A DNA stretch of 64,000 nt from Phymorhynchus buccinoides (GCA_017654935.2 CM065680.1:39154777-39218776), one strand, 5' to 3'; shown: positions 24,284-35,629, counted from the stretch's first letter. The notes: generated by a model from the sequence alone, not told the origin. Translations and numbers: made by a program.

Positions 24284-24879
24284 GTAAGGAGAGGCACTTA
24301 CCGTACATGTCTGTGCGTACACATACATATTGTCGGTGAAATTTAAAAAAAATCGTATCTCAATTTTGGTAGTTTTGAGAAGAATGAAAAAAAAACATTG
24401 AAAAAATTAACCGTGTTTACCACAATGATTAAAACTATGATGAATATGTTGTTCAAGATATTGCGAATTTAGTCCAACATTTTGTTAAAAGTATTTTTTT
24501 TTTAATACTTGAAAAGAACAAAGATATGAGGTTTTTGTCCTTAACTAGATCTGAATTTGGGACTTACGAGTTTTTCTTCCATTTACACAAACTCATTTAT
24601 TACCCCAGATAGAAAGTTGTTAGAAATGTTTTTGAATTTCACCGTCAATATACTGCTCAAAATTTGCTATGGATATTTTGTATTTTAAGCATACAAAATT
24701 ATCAAAGATAAACATAAAGCCATTAGTTTTTTTCTTGTTCAGTTTAATTAACATGTCGTCTTCACATTTTGATAGAAAACAAGGTCTGAGAATGATTTTA
24801 TTGGCTCAAGGAACGTTTGTGATACCACTTCAAAATGCATAAAACAACTGAATGGAGCGAATTTTTCATTTTCAGATTT

Positions 24880-25590
24880 TTGGGGGGGTTTTGTAGCAAG
24901 AAAAGTCATGGAAAAGTTTTGTGTTCTGGAGGAGCTTTTGAAGCTCCTGTTGATCCAGGGTATTCCACTCCTCTAACAGACACTGTTCTGGGTCCTTTAG
25001 ACTTCTGAGCTGCTGTGAACAGCTTCTAAAGGCTGCCTGGAGCATGTTTTAACATTGTTCTATCAGACTGAGATCTCTGGATTGTGAAACCTACCTCATA
25101 TGGAGGAGGATCTCCTGCTGCAGGTGTGCGTCAACAACCCATGGTCGATGAAAAGGTGCATTATCATTCATGAAGATGAAGTAATCTCGGATCATGCGAG
25201 CAGAAGATTTGACGTGGAATGAACAGGGTGCCCAAACATGCCCAGGGAGAGTAAAGGCAGCATCATGGAGTCCGTTCCTCACAGTTTGTATGGAAATGTA
25301 CCACACTGAGGCTTTCAGCAAATCAAAATGCTGCCAGAGAGCGTGTGTGAAACGATTATGGCAGGCCTGAAAAAACCAGAAAACGTCCATTTTTATTGCA
25401 AGTCTCCCAAATTCTGCCACCTTCACAACATCTATCAGCAGTACCAACCTCATGGCAGTGAATCCAAGCTCTGGAAGTGTTGCATGGCGATATTCCAAAC
25501 ATGAATGACACAACGAGTCTGTGAACAGCTGTTCTCCAGCATACCAACACAGAAAGACAACTCTTTGTGTGTAAAATGACGTCATTATCT
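24880..25590 (-). pseudogene. Tc1/mariner-type transposase relic
   Basis: The minus strand reads CHNRFTHALWQHFDLLKASV, then SIQTVRNGLHDA, IFMNDNAPFHRPWVVDAHLQ and, after a frameshift, LLEEWNTLDQQELQKLL. These match the R-F-T, S-x-x-T-V-R-N-R-L-H, N-D-N-A-P-x-H (second catalytic Asp) and E-E-W blocks of Tc1-type DDE transposases. The region between R-L-H and N-D-N-A-P, which would carry the first catalytic Asp, is largely deleted, so the copy is dead. Terminal repeats were not located. In intron 7. Confidence 0.75.
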
Positions 25591-26185
25591 CACTTCGGCC
25601 ATGAAACTTTGTCTCTTGTACAATGTTTATGATGTGAGCAAGAAATGTAATTGATTCTGATAATTTTACTCACTTTTATGTTTTCACTCCATTTCAGCGA
25701 AATGACACTTTTGGGGGTGACATGCGAAAATCATGTGATGCACGTGAACAGGAAGTTGGATAAAACAAGTTTGAGTGAGCTTATGTTCATAGATGATTGC
25801 TCTTTCCGGTCATATATTTTTTATTGCTTACAATTACTCCACCTTTTAGCAATCAAGGTTATAAAAGTCTATCCTTAGCAATGTTTTACTAGTGTATGTG
25901 TACGCTTGCGCACACACATACACACACTCTTATGTTAATCCCACTTTATCCATATAAAACACTAAAGTGATTTATTGTTGTCCATAATTACTGCGATAAC
26001 AAACCAAATTTTTTTTTTCCCCACTAAAGGACTTTACATTTTTATTGATTTGTTTGATGTTTGATAAAGAAAGACATCAGTCTGTGTACATTTTCAATAA
26101 ATGTTTGTGCGCTTGTATATAGATTTTTTATGACTGAAAAAAAAATAGAAGGAAAAGAAAAATAACCTTTCTTTCTTCATCACAG

Positions 26186-26299
26186 GATGCCTCCCATGAA
26201 ACAATCGTGGGGTATCAGATTCGAGTCATTGATGTGAATGATGCCCCTCCCAGATGGGTGTATGCTGAGAGTATCTCGATTCGTGAAGGAGAAGATGTG
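26186..26299 (+). CDS. Cadherin exon 8: EC2-EC3 linker
   Basis: 114 bases, phase 0-0, acceptor ATCACAG and donor GTAAGA. It encodes DASHETIVGYQIRVIDVNDA and then PPRWVYAESISIREGEDV. D-V-N-D-A-P-P is a canonical linker and IREGEDV the first EC3 strand. The intron 26300-27963 carries a plus-strand tRNA-derived SINE at 27100-27490 and an AGAAGAAGAA-type tail near 27820. Confidence 0.92.
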
Positions 26300-27099
26300 G
26301 TAAGATTTAACTGTTTGGCTTTAGAAGAATGCTAACAGCAACTTGACAGCAACAGCATCAATCAAAATGGATTCTCTGTGTGTGTGCATGTGTTGATGTA
26401 GGCATTTAGTCTATCAAAATTTTGTTTTGAAAGAAAATGAGCGCGTTCATTAGCATGAAAATTCAGGATTGATAAAAGGTGGTAGACGACAGACTAAAGC
26501 ATGCATGCAAATTAAATTTCAGATGCAAAATTTCCTCATTATAACTGTATCCTGCCTCTGCTGCAACAGTATTTGGTCTCCAACAAAAGAGGGAGCTATA
26601 TAGCCCTGCAGTTAGCGCAGCTTTAACTCTTCTAGCACCATGGGCGAATACATTCGCCCAGTACATCACTCTACACTCCCACCAAATGCAAAGACATTCA
26701 CTGCCAAGTACCCTGCCATGTGTTTGACTATTTTTAGAGCTTATGTCAGTGATTTTTTCAGTTAATGCATGTGCACTTGAGAAAAAAAAAAGTTACTCCC
26801 CTCTTGTCGGTTGAGATGCAGCGGACAAGCAAGAACGTCAACAAACATGGCGCTGGAAGAGTTCAATTATAAATTATCGAATGAATGAAATGAAAAATGC
26901 ATGGATGCTACTCTTCAGGCTATGTGCCTGAATTCTGGTTATTTTAGCTGTGGCCTCTGCCTGAAGTAGGTTTTTGTTTAGTTTTTGTTAATTGTTGTCA
27001 CTACCACCGTTTGTCACTGCCCATGTCATGCCTTAGCTTTATATTTTGCTTCAAGGAAAGCCTGTCAGATCCTTTTACACAGGGTTCTTCCCCCTATGT

Positions 27100-27490
27100 A
27101 GAGTGGCATAGAGGTAACACGTTCGCCTCGTGCACAATAAACCTGAGTTCGAACCTGGGTACAGGGGATATTTCCTCTCACTCTGCACTAGGCCTTATGG
27201 TCGGAACGTGGAGTCTTTCGGATGAGACGATAAACTGAGGTTCTGTGTGCCCATGAACTTAGCACACATTAAAACCAGTGGCAACAAAAAAGTTGTCATT
27301 TGGCCAAAATTACCCCCCCCCCACCTTTCCTTCCTCATCAGTCACACAAAAATCGCATGCAAATAACAACATTTAAAAATGGGTGGCGTGCCTCTGGCTG
27401 CGACGCGCTCTCAAGGTGGGAGCAACCCGAATTTCACAGACGCCTCTGTGACTATAAAGTACCAAAAAACCCCAAAAAAACTGCTAGGGG
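27100..27490 (+). mobile_element. tRNA-derived SINE, type B, copy 1
   Basis: The head has an A box (TGGCATAGAGG) and a B box (GAGTTCGAACCTGG) at tRNA spacing. A body with GAGACGATAAACTGAGG follows, then a 3' part with TCATCAGTCACACAAAAATC and the stem-forming CACAGACGCCTCTGTG, ending TGACTATAAAGTACCAAAA. A full-length reversed copy lies at 44505-44855. From family knowledge, such elements are transcribed by RNA polymerase III and mobilised by LINEs. Confidence 0.8.
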
Positions 27491-27963
27491 ATAGGGGACT
27501 AGGCAGCCCCTGGACCCCTGCTCTCCATTTTGTCCAGGATTTTGTAGAAGTATCCATGAAAATGACAGTAATTCCTGGTGCCAAGAAGAGTTGTGGTTGA
27601 AGACTCAAGTCTCTCGGTAATCAAGTACTTGTGTCAACAACAAAAAAGTGTGTGTGAAAAAAGAGATTCAGATTGTGATGAACAAAACACCCGAACGCCC
27701 ACGTTGTTGCTGGTGATTCAGATTGTGTCAGTGATCAAATATATTTGAGTCTTTTATTATCATCAGTGATCAAACTCGTTGGGTGTCTATTTATATGACT
27801 GCCCAGGCCACTGGGAACACAGAAGAAGAAGAATATGACTGCCATTTTTATGGTTTTGTATTTTATTTTTTACTTACTGTAATGCATGATTGTTTTGCAT
27901 TTGTTTATGCTAATCGACTGTGTGTTTTCAAATATTATAATCAGGGGTGAATGTGTGTTGCAG

Positions 27964-28042
27964 GATACTTATATTACGTACGTGTCTGCTGTAGATACTG
28001 ATAGAACTAAGCCGAGACCCATCAGATATGAGCTCATTGGAA
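27964..28042 (+). CDS. Cadherin exon 9: EC3 with AVDTDR motif
   Basis: 79 bases, phase 0 to phase 1, acceptor TTGCAG, donor GTGAGT. It encodes DTYITYVSAVDTDRTKPRP and then IRYELIG. A-V-D-T-D is the A-x-D-x-D calcium motif and I-R-Y-E-L the usual next strand. A dispersed repeat starts only 15 bases after the donor (28057-28276). The rest of the intron holds a long hairpin element and a TTAA MITE. Confidence 0.9.
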
Positions 28043-28056
28043 GTGAGTATATCTCC

Positions 28057-28276
28057 ATGGGTGCAATTTTTTCTGGTATACAAAGATTTCCTGTTTTTGA
28101 ATTTTAAATTGTCAAACAAGATCATTGTGTGTCTACTGTATTTTTCAAACACTTTAAAATAAGCATTTGTATAAATTGTGGAAAAAGCAATCTAAAATGC
28201 CTTCATAAATCAATGTTTGCTTCAGCTGCTGGGGGACATTACCCCTGGCCTTTCAGGTTTTTTCATTTTGTGTAGA
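28057..28276 (+). repeat. Dispersed repeat F, copy 1
   Basis: It starts ATGGGTGCAATTTT 15 bases after cadherin exon 9 and shares TCTACTGTATTTTTCAAACA and GGGGGACATTACCCCTGG with the copy at 33289-33551. The right inverted end is missing here. Confidence 0.75.
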
Positions 28277-28359
28277 TGAAATAATATGTTATGCCCTCTT
28301 TGGCCTTTCGGCAATCTGAGTAAGCGGTCTTGAGATATATCTTTCCTGACTTGTCTAAT

Positions 28360-28473
28360 AAAAAACAAAACAGCATTCCAGGACCATGTCATCAAAAGTT
28401 ATGACATCATCAATGACATCACACACCCCCATAGAGGCAGTGAAGGGTGGGAGAGGCAGTGAAGGGTTAATGA
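28360..28473. repeat. Half of a TTAA-type MITE
   Basis: Ends GGCAGTGAAGGG followed by TTAA, like the right end of a piggyBac-type MITE; no matching left end was found. GAGGCAGTGAAGGGT is present twice in tandem just inside the end. Confidence 0.4.
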
Positions 28474-28599
28474 ATTAATATATTTTCTGTGGATATTTGT
28501 GATTTAACTGATGCATTTGATACTCAAATTTGAACTAGCAAATAACATACAACAGAATTAAGCATCGAGTCATGTCTAAAGCTAAGGGTGGGAAAACCT

Positions 28600-28752
28600 G
28601 GGCCTGTATTCACGTTGAGATAGCATGAGACTTAGCATGATGCTAACTTAGAAGCTCTTCCAATGTCCTATAGGATTTAATAGGACTTTTGGAAGAGCTT
28701 CTAAGTTAGCATGATGCTAAGTCTCATGCTATCTCAACATGAATACAGGCCC
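28600..28752. repeat. Near-perfect 64-bp-arm hairpin (foldback element)
   Basis: The left arm at 28600-28663 and right arm at 28689-28752 are reverse complements with one mismatch (GTATTCACG against GTATTCATG), separated by 25 bases that themselves pair partly. The arms begin GGGCCTGTATTCA. A foldback MITE or a recent inverted duplication; no ORF. Confidence 0.9.
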
Positions 28753-28959
28753 TGGTTTTCAGCTGGAAGTAGGGAAGTGGTTTCTATGTTCATAAACGAT
28801 TTAAGGCTTCTCATGTGATTAGAAAATTGACAGAGAACTCAGGCACATTAACTTAATCTAAATATTGAGTCGGAATAGTCTCAGCATTTTTGCTTGTATT
28901 TTTATATCAAGCTTGCAGTTTGAAATTATTACTGTATTTAGACTGATGGAATGTCTTAA

Positions 28960-29174
28960 CTCATTCGCATCGCAATGATTTTGAATTATTAAAAAAAACC
29001 TCACAAATCACTCGCGCAAAGTAAGAGGCAAAAATGTGGTCTAAGGGAGTGAAGTGAGTTTACAAGTGACCAAAGTATGGTGTGAACACAGATTTACTTC
29101 CCTTGGAGCAAATTAATCAAACTGACAGCTTGGTATTAATTCTGCATGTATTTAGGTGGAACGACTTGAATGAG
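28960..29174 (+). mobile_element. TTAA MITE, family T2, reference copy
   Basis: TTAA at 28956-28959 and 29175-29178 encloses short inverted ends CTCATTC and GAATGAG. The interior matches 23007-23345 in inverted orientation. The length (215 bp), TTAA duplication and absence of an ORF fit a piggyBac-type non-autonomous element unrelated in sequence to family T1. Confidence 0.75.
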
Positions 29175-29311
29175 TTAAGAGAGCAAAATAGTTATTGCTA
29201 AAGATAATAAAGAAAATATGTGAATGTGTACCCTGTCTAATTCGGGTGGTGGTCAACTTTCACTGTTGACAGAGTGGGACTACTTCATTTGTTATGATGG
29301 TTTGTTTGCAG

Positions 29312-29427
29312 CTCCAGAGGCAGAGGAGAAATTTGAGGTTACAAATGTCACTGGCCAGATCACAAACAAGGTGGTTTTGGATGTTGATGCCGAGGATGCG
29401 CTGCAAGCGTACACCCTTGTCTTTAAG
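29312..29427 (+). CDS. Cadherin exon 10: EC3 second half
   Basis: 116 bases, phase 1 to phase 0. It encodes TPEAEEKFEVTNVTGQITNK and then VVLDVDAEDALQAYTLVFK. F-E-V-T-N-V-T-G-Q-I matches the F-x-I-D-x-x-T-G-x-I strand. The donor is GTCTGT, weaker than its neighbours. The next intron (29428-31234) holds a SINE-like repeat at 29523-30070, a (GT)n array at 30475-30560 and otherwise nothing recognisable. Confidence 0.88.
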
Positions 29428-29522
29428 GTCTGTTGCAGTTCACTGTAGATTTATTAATTATTGTGCCGCCTTTATTGTTATATTTGCCATCGACGTGTGG
29501 TGTTTTGTTATACACGCTTGGG

Positions 29523-30070
29523 GCAGTGGGTGGATGCCTCGTGCCTCCATACGGGGAGCTGGATGACCCCGCCCCCTCCATGAGTCTTTCCCCGTGGGGA
29601 TACCGGGGGGTCTTTCGTAAAAATAGTTCCCCCACTTTCTGGAAGTTATGCGCTTGTACCTTCTTCTAATCTGCCACTCTCTTTGACTCTGCCTTTTCTC
29701 TTTGCTTTCTGTCATCTACTATCTTTATGACTTATTGGCCATTCTCCTGCCTTTAAAAAAAAACATCTTCCAAATAATTGTTCTCCTTTGAGCTGCTCTG
29801 AAATCGGAATATGTCGGCTGTACGCAGTGAATACTGAAAACCGGACATATACGTACCTTGCTCATTATGGCCACATGGCCTGGGCCATTAAGATTGTTTT
29901 GTTAAAGATTTGGGATTTACTGGTGTTGCACTGCCTCCAGGCATTGCTTCCAGGATCGTTCCCACCGTCTTTATATCTACTAATGTCCCATATGTGTCTG
30001 TTCCAGACCGGAGGACGTTGAACAGATTTGCATATGGCCTGGGAATGCAGAAGAAGAAGAAGAAGTTATA
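29523..30070. mobile_element. SINE-like repeat, family S1, copy 2 (composite)
   Basis: The first half matches 23497-23825 (CCGTGGGGATACCGGGGGGT, AATCTGCCACTCTCTTTGAC). The second half (29916-30020) matches the core of the repeats at 40130 and 46641 (TTACTGGTGTTGCACTGCCT). It ends GCAGAAGAAGAAGAAG. The copy therefore joins two modules seen separately elsewhere. Confidence 0.7.
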
Positions 30071-30474
30071 AACGCTAACACTTTGTCCTAATTTATTTGC
30101 AGTGTTAAGCTTGTCCTGATCAGTTGATATTTGGTCAGTGATAGCTTTTCATGCCCAGTTCTGAATTTGACATCTCAGTTTTCTGCTGAAGCCAAAGGCT
30201 AGCTGATTCTAAAAGAGACTTTATATTGAAAATTATCTACCCCTGATTTGTATACTGACTCGCTGGCACCACCTACATAAAATCATTGCTTTTGTGCATC
30301 AAGAAGAAGCAGTACAAAGCAACTGAAAGTTTTCTGACCATGACTTGTGTAATGACTTACAGGCCCCACCTACATAGTACATTTATCACCCATAGCATCG
30401 CAAAGAAGCAGTATAAAGCTTCATTAGTGTAGCAAATCAGACATTCAGTATCAGTTGATAAATTTAGCCTCAGC

Positions 30475-30560
30475 GTGTGTGTGCGTGTACGTGTGCGTGT
30501 GTGTGTGTGTGTGTGTGTGGTGTGTGTGTGTGTGTGTGTGTGTGTCTGTGTGTGTGCGCG
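30475..30560. repeat. (GT)n microsatellite
   Basis: GT array with TGCGTGTACGTG-type variants at its start, in cadherin intron 10. Confidence 0.92.
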
Positions 30561-31234
30561 CATCTGTGTGTGGATGTGTCTCTGTGTGGATGTGTCTCTG
30601 TGCTATTATATTTAATCAATATTTACTTAACAAGGCAAGAGTTTGTATTGGATATAACTATCTCATGTTCATTCTTCTTCATCATTTTATAGAACACAAC
30701 GAGGAAGTTCAAAATCTCTGAAAAGGAGTGATGGTGTAGACTTTACTGATACTGTGGGGAGGTAAAAACGAGCAAAAATCAGAATGGCGTACATAAAAAT
30801 GAAACAATTGTCATGCTGTCTTTCTTGGAGAACTTTGTCACATTGTTCTGAGAGTCAGCATTCTCTTTATCTTTTTCCCCCAAGGGTTGATCAATGATTG
30901 AATGGTGAGAGCGTCAAGCACGTGAAAAAGAATAGAGAGCTTCAAGCTTCGTAATGTGGAGCATGGTAGAGGTGTGGGATAAAGGCTAGATAATCTGGGG
31001 TTAATGACTGCTTATATGTAAACTGTCTCAAGGTGATCTTGAAAATGAAGGGTATTAAAACAGGAAGGTTAAATGTAACTGAAAGCTTTTTATTATATTG
31101 CCGTTAGGTTTAGTATGTCAAGCCAACAGTTTGTTTCTATAGTCTGATATTGTAGCATAACAGCTGAATCATCTGTGGCTACTGCTGTTGACAGAAATGG
31201 GTTGATTTTAAATGAAGGCTGACTGTTTTGACAG

Positions 31235-31438
31235 GCAATGGAGGTACTGAGCAGCAACCCTGAAACACTTGGCGATGATGCCACGACCACTGCCACAACA
31301 ACCATCGTCATCACCGTGGCCGACATCAATGATAATTGTCCGGAATTCCTGGAGTCTGAATACGATCTTGATGTGAGGGAAAACACTGTAGAGGACGAAA
31401 TTATTTTGGAAGTGCAGGTAGCGGACAACGACAAGCTG
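31235..31438 (+). CDS. Cadherin exon 11: end of EC3, start of EC4
   Basis: 204 bases, phase 0-0, acceptor TGACAG and donor GTAAGT. It carries VADINDNCPEF, a textbook linker, then VRENTVEDEIILEVQVADND with a weakened V-A-D-N-D calcium motif. A Thr-rich loop (DDATTTATTT) lies just before the linker. The next intron is mostly a degenerate minisatellite (31550-32240). Confidence 0.93.
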
Positions 31439-31549
31439 GTAAGTGAAGTAAATGTTGTGCATCTTTTAAAAGTTTGGAGCAAATGTTCTGTAGGTTTTGT
31501 TAAAAATGTTCAGATTGACAAGTTCTGGTATGCATTCCATTTTCCATGT

Positions 31550-32240
31550 ACAAGCAGCTGTTTGTTTTCATTTAACGAAAATGACATCGGTTCTTTTTGT
31601 GCACAGGGCTGTATGTTTGTGCTAAACAAAAATGACATAGATTGAACACACATAATGCCATAATTATATTCTTGTTCAACGGCTGTATGTTTTCACTGAA
31701 CAAAAATTACATAGGTTTTTATATTACACAGCTGTATGTTTTCATTTAACTATTGAGACATGGGTTCTTCCACTACACTCATAATATCATAGATTCTTGT
31801 TCAAAGGCTGTATGTTTTCACTGAACAAAAATAACATAGGTTTTTATTGTACACACAGCTGTATGTTTTCATTTAACTAAGGAGACATGGGTTCTTCCAC
31901 TGCACTCATAATATTGTAGATTCTTGTACGACGGCTGTATGTTTTCACTTAACCAAAATCATGGGTTCTTTTCAAAGCTGTCTGTTTTTGTTTATCTTAA
32001 GAGACATGGGTTCTTCTTCTTCTTCTTCCAGTATTGTCCACTTGCCGTTTATCAGCATTTATTGACATATACAGGGATTCAAAGATGAAGATGCGCAGCA
32101 TGGGATGAGATAGGATTTGAGAAAGATATTAGATAATAGATAATTCTTATACACACATCTGTATGTTGTCCCTTACAAAATGACATAGTTTTCTCTTCTG
32201 CACATGGCTGTATGTTTTCACTTAATGAAAATGACATGGG
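31550..32240. repeat. Degenerate minisatellite based on a CTGTATGTTTTCA unit
   Basis: CTGTATGTTTTCAYTKAAC recurs about eight times at roughly 60-70 base spacing, with a higher-order period of about 130 bases (AGACATGGGTTCTTCCACTR recurs). A reversed LINE tail (32021-32142) has inserted inside it. It fills most of intron 11. Confidence 0.85.
32021..32142 (-). mobile_element. LINE 3' tail copy, reversed
   Basis: Begins TTCTTCTTCTTCTTCCAGTA and contains AAGATGAAGATGCGCAGCA, the reverse complement of 2140-2285. Inserted within the intron 11 minisatellite. Confidence 0.7.
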
Positions 32241-32523
32241 TTTTCATACGTAAGTGGCAGTTTACAAAAATTGGTATAAATTTTAAATGTATGCGTTTAT
32301 AAAATAAAAAAAGATGAAATAATAAAGGGAGGAAGAAATAATGAGGGGAAGATTAATGTAAGGGTATTGACAGGGGTAGTGTTGGCAGTGTGCGAACATG
32401 ACGTCGGTTGAAAGTCAGAGGGTACTGTCACTAAAGGAACAAAGAAGGCTGACAGTAGCTTTTGGCTGTCACCCGACGATAAGATACCTGACCATCATCA
32501 CTGATGTGGGCTGTTGTTTTCAG

Positions 32524-32679
32524 TTCGAGTTCAGACAGTTCACGGTGGCTATGCAAGGCGGACAGGGAGCGTTTAAGCTGGACGAGACTCAGAAAAGCAA
32601 TTCTGCTATCATCTTCCTTCAAGTGAATGATGCTAGCCTGCTGGATTTTGAGTCTGGGCGAAGGACATTTAATTTGATC
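32524..32679 (+). CDS. Cadherin exon 12: EC4 core
   Basis: 156 bases, phase 0-0, acceptor TTTTCAG and donor GTAAGT. It encodes [20 protein letters not shown] and continues through [17 protein letters not shown] to RRTFNLI. F-K-L-D and L-D-F-E sit where EC repeats have F-x-I-D and L-D-Y-E. The short intron that follows (32680-33068) is dominated by two (GT)n arrays. Confidence 0.88.
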
Positions 32680-32698
32680 GTAAGTTGCGCTTGCCTTG

Positions 32699-32703
<5 letters not shown>

Positions 32704-32747
<44 letters not shown>

Positions 32748-32786
32748 TGTTTATTTTATTTTGGTGTGTCCCTAATTAGTGATACA

Positions 32787-32838
<52 letters not shown>
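32704..32838. repeat. Two (GT)n microsatellites
   Basis: GT arrays at 32704-32746 and 32789-32838 occupy much of the short intron 12. Confidence 0.95.
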
Positions 32839-32840
<2 letters not shown>

Positions 32841-33068
32841 CAGTTATTTTACTTTTCCCCTTTGGTGCATCATTCGTTGATACTCAAAAGAGATTTGTGA
32901 CACAATAGTCAAACAACAAAAATGAGTATGGTCGCTCTATGGAAGGAAAGTTTTGAAGGATCATTTCCATGTACGCCAAACTGTTTTGTAGCTTCCATGT
33001 TTGTGAGGGAGGGGAGGGGGGCTGACAAGATAAACAAGCACAATAAATGAGCTGCTGGTTTTGGGCAG

Positions 33069-33236
33069 ATCACGGCAACTGACAACGGGCGGAGCCCCAG
33101 CGACTGCACGGGAAGCACTGTGGTCAGTGTCACGGTGACGGACGTCAACGACGTACAGCCGCAGTTTGACGATGACACCGAAACAGCCACCATCTATGAG
33201 GATGCTGTGGGAGGAAGCCCAGTCATCACCCTCCAG
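33069..33236 (+). CDS. Cadherin exon 13: EC4-EC5 linker
   Basis: 168 bases, phase 0-0. It encodes ITATDNGRSPSDCTGSTVV, the A-x-D-x-G-x-P-x segment, then VSVTVTDVNDVQPQFDDDTE and ATIYEDAVGGSPVITLQ. D-V-N-D-V-Q-P is the linker. The donor is GTATTG. A 263-bp repeat with short inverted ends begins 53 bases downstream (33289-33551), followed by a hAT-like fragment; the rest of the intron to 34724 is AT-rich and unassigned. Confidence 0.92.
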
Positions 33237-33288
33237 GTATTGCGGCAACTGCTTCCAGGGTTGATTTTTACGCACAGACGTGCCGCGT

Positions 33289-33551
33289 ATGGGTGCAACT
33301 CTTCCTGGTATGCAAGGATTTCCCGTTTTTGAATTTTACCAGAACAGGAACTTCCTTTATTTTTAAATTTGTCAAACAAGATCTTTGTGTGTCTACTGTA
33401 TTTTTCAAACACTTTAAAATAAGCATTTGTATAAATTGGAAAAAGCAAACTGAAATACTTTTATAAATCAATTTTTGCTTCAGCTGCAGGGGGACATTAC
33501 CCCTGGACCCCGGCATTTCAGTTTTTTTTCATTTTGTGTAGTTGCACCCAT
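33289..33551. mobile_element. Dispersed repeat F, copy 2, with short inverted ends
   Basis: Inverted 12-mers ATGGGTGCAACT and AGTTGCACCCAT bound 263 bases. The interior matches 28057-28276, with an extra copy-specific segment near 33336-33365. A GGGGGACATTACCCCTGGA patch resembles 54575-54600. Probably a non-autonomous DNA transposon; class not assigned. Confidence 0.7.
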
Positions 33552-33569
33552 GCATGATGCGTCTATCAG

Positions 33570-33960
33570 GCATGAAAGAATTCCGCGTTTTGCGGAAAAT
33601 CCGCAGAATTTTTTCAAAACTTCCGCGGGAAAAAAATAATTCCGCGGAAATTGTTTTTGTTCAAAAAATGTTTGTATAGAAGTAAAGGACCGATCTTGCC
33701 GTATTCTTATATCTAGAAGTCTCTATTTGGCGATTCTCAAACTGATTAACCGGAAGTCGCTTTAGCTCACTCGCTTCATTTGTGCGAAGGAAGGCGAAAT
33801 GAGTACCTCCCGCTCAACAAAAGTAGCGATGTTAGATAAAAATGTGGGTGGAAGGATATTTGTGCCAACAAAACTTCTGACGTTAGGTGAAAATCCGGGT
33901 GGAAGGATTTCTCGGCTGAAAAAATCTCCTCTTTTTTGATCTTCATCCACTTTCATGCCT
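33570..33960. repeat. hAT-like fragment (tentative)
   Basis: CAGGCATGAAAGAATTCCGC at the left resembles hAT termini, followed by CCGCGG-rich palindromic stretches and a 46-codon frame from 33799 with an internally repeated N-x-G-G-R-I motif. No matching right end was found. Confidence 0.3.
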
Positions 33961-34724
33961 GGTCTATGACGCTTCAAATCTCCCATCTGACACATTGGAT
34001 TGCGGGCCAGTGCGTGACGAAACGTAGCAAAGTTTTGCCTGATGCACTGTTAAAGACTTAATAAAGAGAGACCCTCTTTACATACCCAGGTGACCCTCTG
34101 ATAATCTAGAGGCACATTTTGTGTGCTGATTCTGAACGCCTGGTTTCAAAGATGGAATTAACACTGTCCTTCTGTCCTGGATTTTTCTCTATTGGGTTTT
34201 GTTGCCTGAGTAAAAGCCTCCCATTTTTTTCTTAATTAAAAAAAAAAAAATAATCATTAGTGTGTACCAGAAATTATGGCATAGTGATAGTGTTATCGGT
34301 AGTGTTGTCGATTGGTAGCGAAGGTTGTCAGCAGCAACCTTATTTTTAAAACGATAGACACGAGCAATACACTGTTATGCTGATGAGTTTCAATAAGTCT
34401 GAATAAGGGACCAATACAAATACAAAAAATTTACGCCACAGCATCATTAATGAATACAACACAAACAATATTCTCTCTCTAAAAAGCTCTTCTTAGCTAA
34501 TATAGTCATAGTAATATATTTGTCATACTGCACTTTGCCAAACTTTGGTGATTTGTAATGTTTTGATTTGGATGTGCAATTGTGATTTTTGTTAGTGTAC
34601 TTTTACAAACTGATTTTTGAAATTATTTTAAGGATGAGAAGTGATATTGGAACTGTTGAAACTTGCATTTTCATGTCATTTGATAGCTCTCTTGTCTTCT
34701 AACCCTTGGTGTTTACCTCTGCAG

Positions 34725-34804
34725 GCTAACGATCCGGAAACTGGTTTATTTGGAGAGGACGGTTTTGTGTACAGCATCACACGATTTGATAGCAACATTG
34801 AGCT
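34725..34804 (+). CDS. Cadherin exon 14: EC5 calcium motif strand
   Basis: 80 bases, phase 0 to phase 2, acceptor CTCTGCAG and donor GTGAGT. It encodes ANDPETGLFGEDGFVYSITR and then FDSNIEL. A-N-D-P-E replaces A-x-D-x-D and G-F-V-Y-S-I is the following strand. The next intron (34805-35776) contains a TTAA MITE at 35412-35629 and a (TCAAA)-type LINE-tail-like fragment near 34989. Confidence 0.9.
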
Positions 34805-35411
34805 GTGAGTGCATGTGTGTGTCTTTCATTTAATGTCTATTGACTACACGTGATATTAAACAGGGGAAGACAAAAAATGAAAAGAAGTGTGTGTGTGTGC
34901 CAAGTTAAAGTATGAAACTATTTGTATTTTGTCATTATAAGGCTATTTGAGCTGAGTTTTATTTATATATTGCGCCACATATTCATTAAAGTCAAAGTCA
35001 AAAATTCTTTGTTATCTTGTTAAGAGAAATTACAGTGTGGTCTCATACAAGCACAGTACAAAAAAAGGAAACACATATTCAGGCATGTTCTTTTTCTTTT
35101 TAGCTGTATTGGCTGAATGTTTACTATGATCATTTTTTGCTAAAATCTATCACTCCTTGAAAAGCACAGAAATATAACATTTAGAATCAAAATAAGCACA
35201 GAATCTTGTTGCATATTAACATTATACATCATTATCTTTGAAATAACAGCTATATCTTGGGCATGTCAGATTACGTTCTGGGTGCCACACGATTAATTCT
35301 GGATATGTTGTTCTTTTGTTAAGTTTTGTTTTTTGATCAGTCAAGTAAAATGAATTTTTGACTAGTATCTTTGATTAAACTGTCAGATTTAGCCCACCAT
35401 GCATGTTTTAA

Positions 35412-35629
35412 CCCCTTGACTGCCAGAGAAAATTAAAGAAATAATCATTAGGCAAACGATGCCATGAAAAAGATAACTGATAGAGACAATCTGGAAAAAT
35501 GGTCCGGGGATATAGATCTCTTAATTGTGCAAGAGCAAAGGCCAGCATATCAGGGTTATTCCTCTTTGTCTGATGACATCATCAATGATGTCATTAAGTA
35601 CTTATGTAATATGTTGGTGGCAGTCAAGG
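35412..35629. mobile_element. TTAA MITE, family T3
   Basis: TTAA (35408-35411) followed by CCCCTTGACTGCCA on the left and TGGCAGTCAAGG on the right form inverted ends. The right TTAA is lost. It contains the palindrome GATGACATCATCAATGATGTC. Probably another piggyBac-type MITE. Confidence 0.6.

Noticed and set aside
27105..27175. A functional tRNA gene
   Set aside because: A and B boxes are present, but no acceptor stem closes around them, and a second copy continues into the same non-tRNA body, so it is a SINE head.
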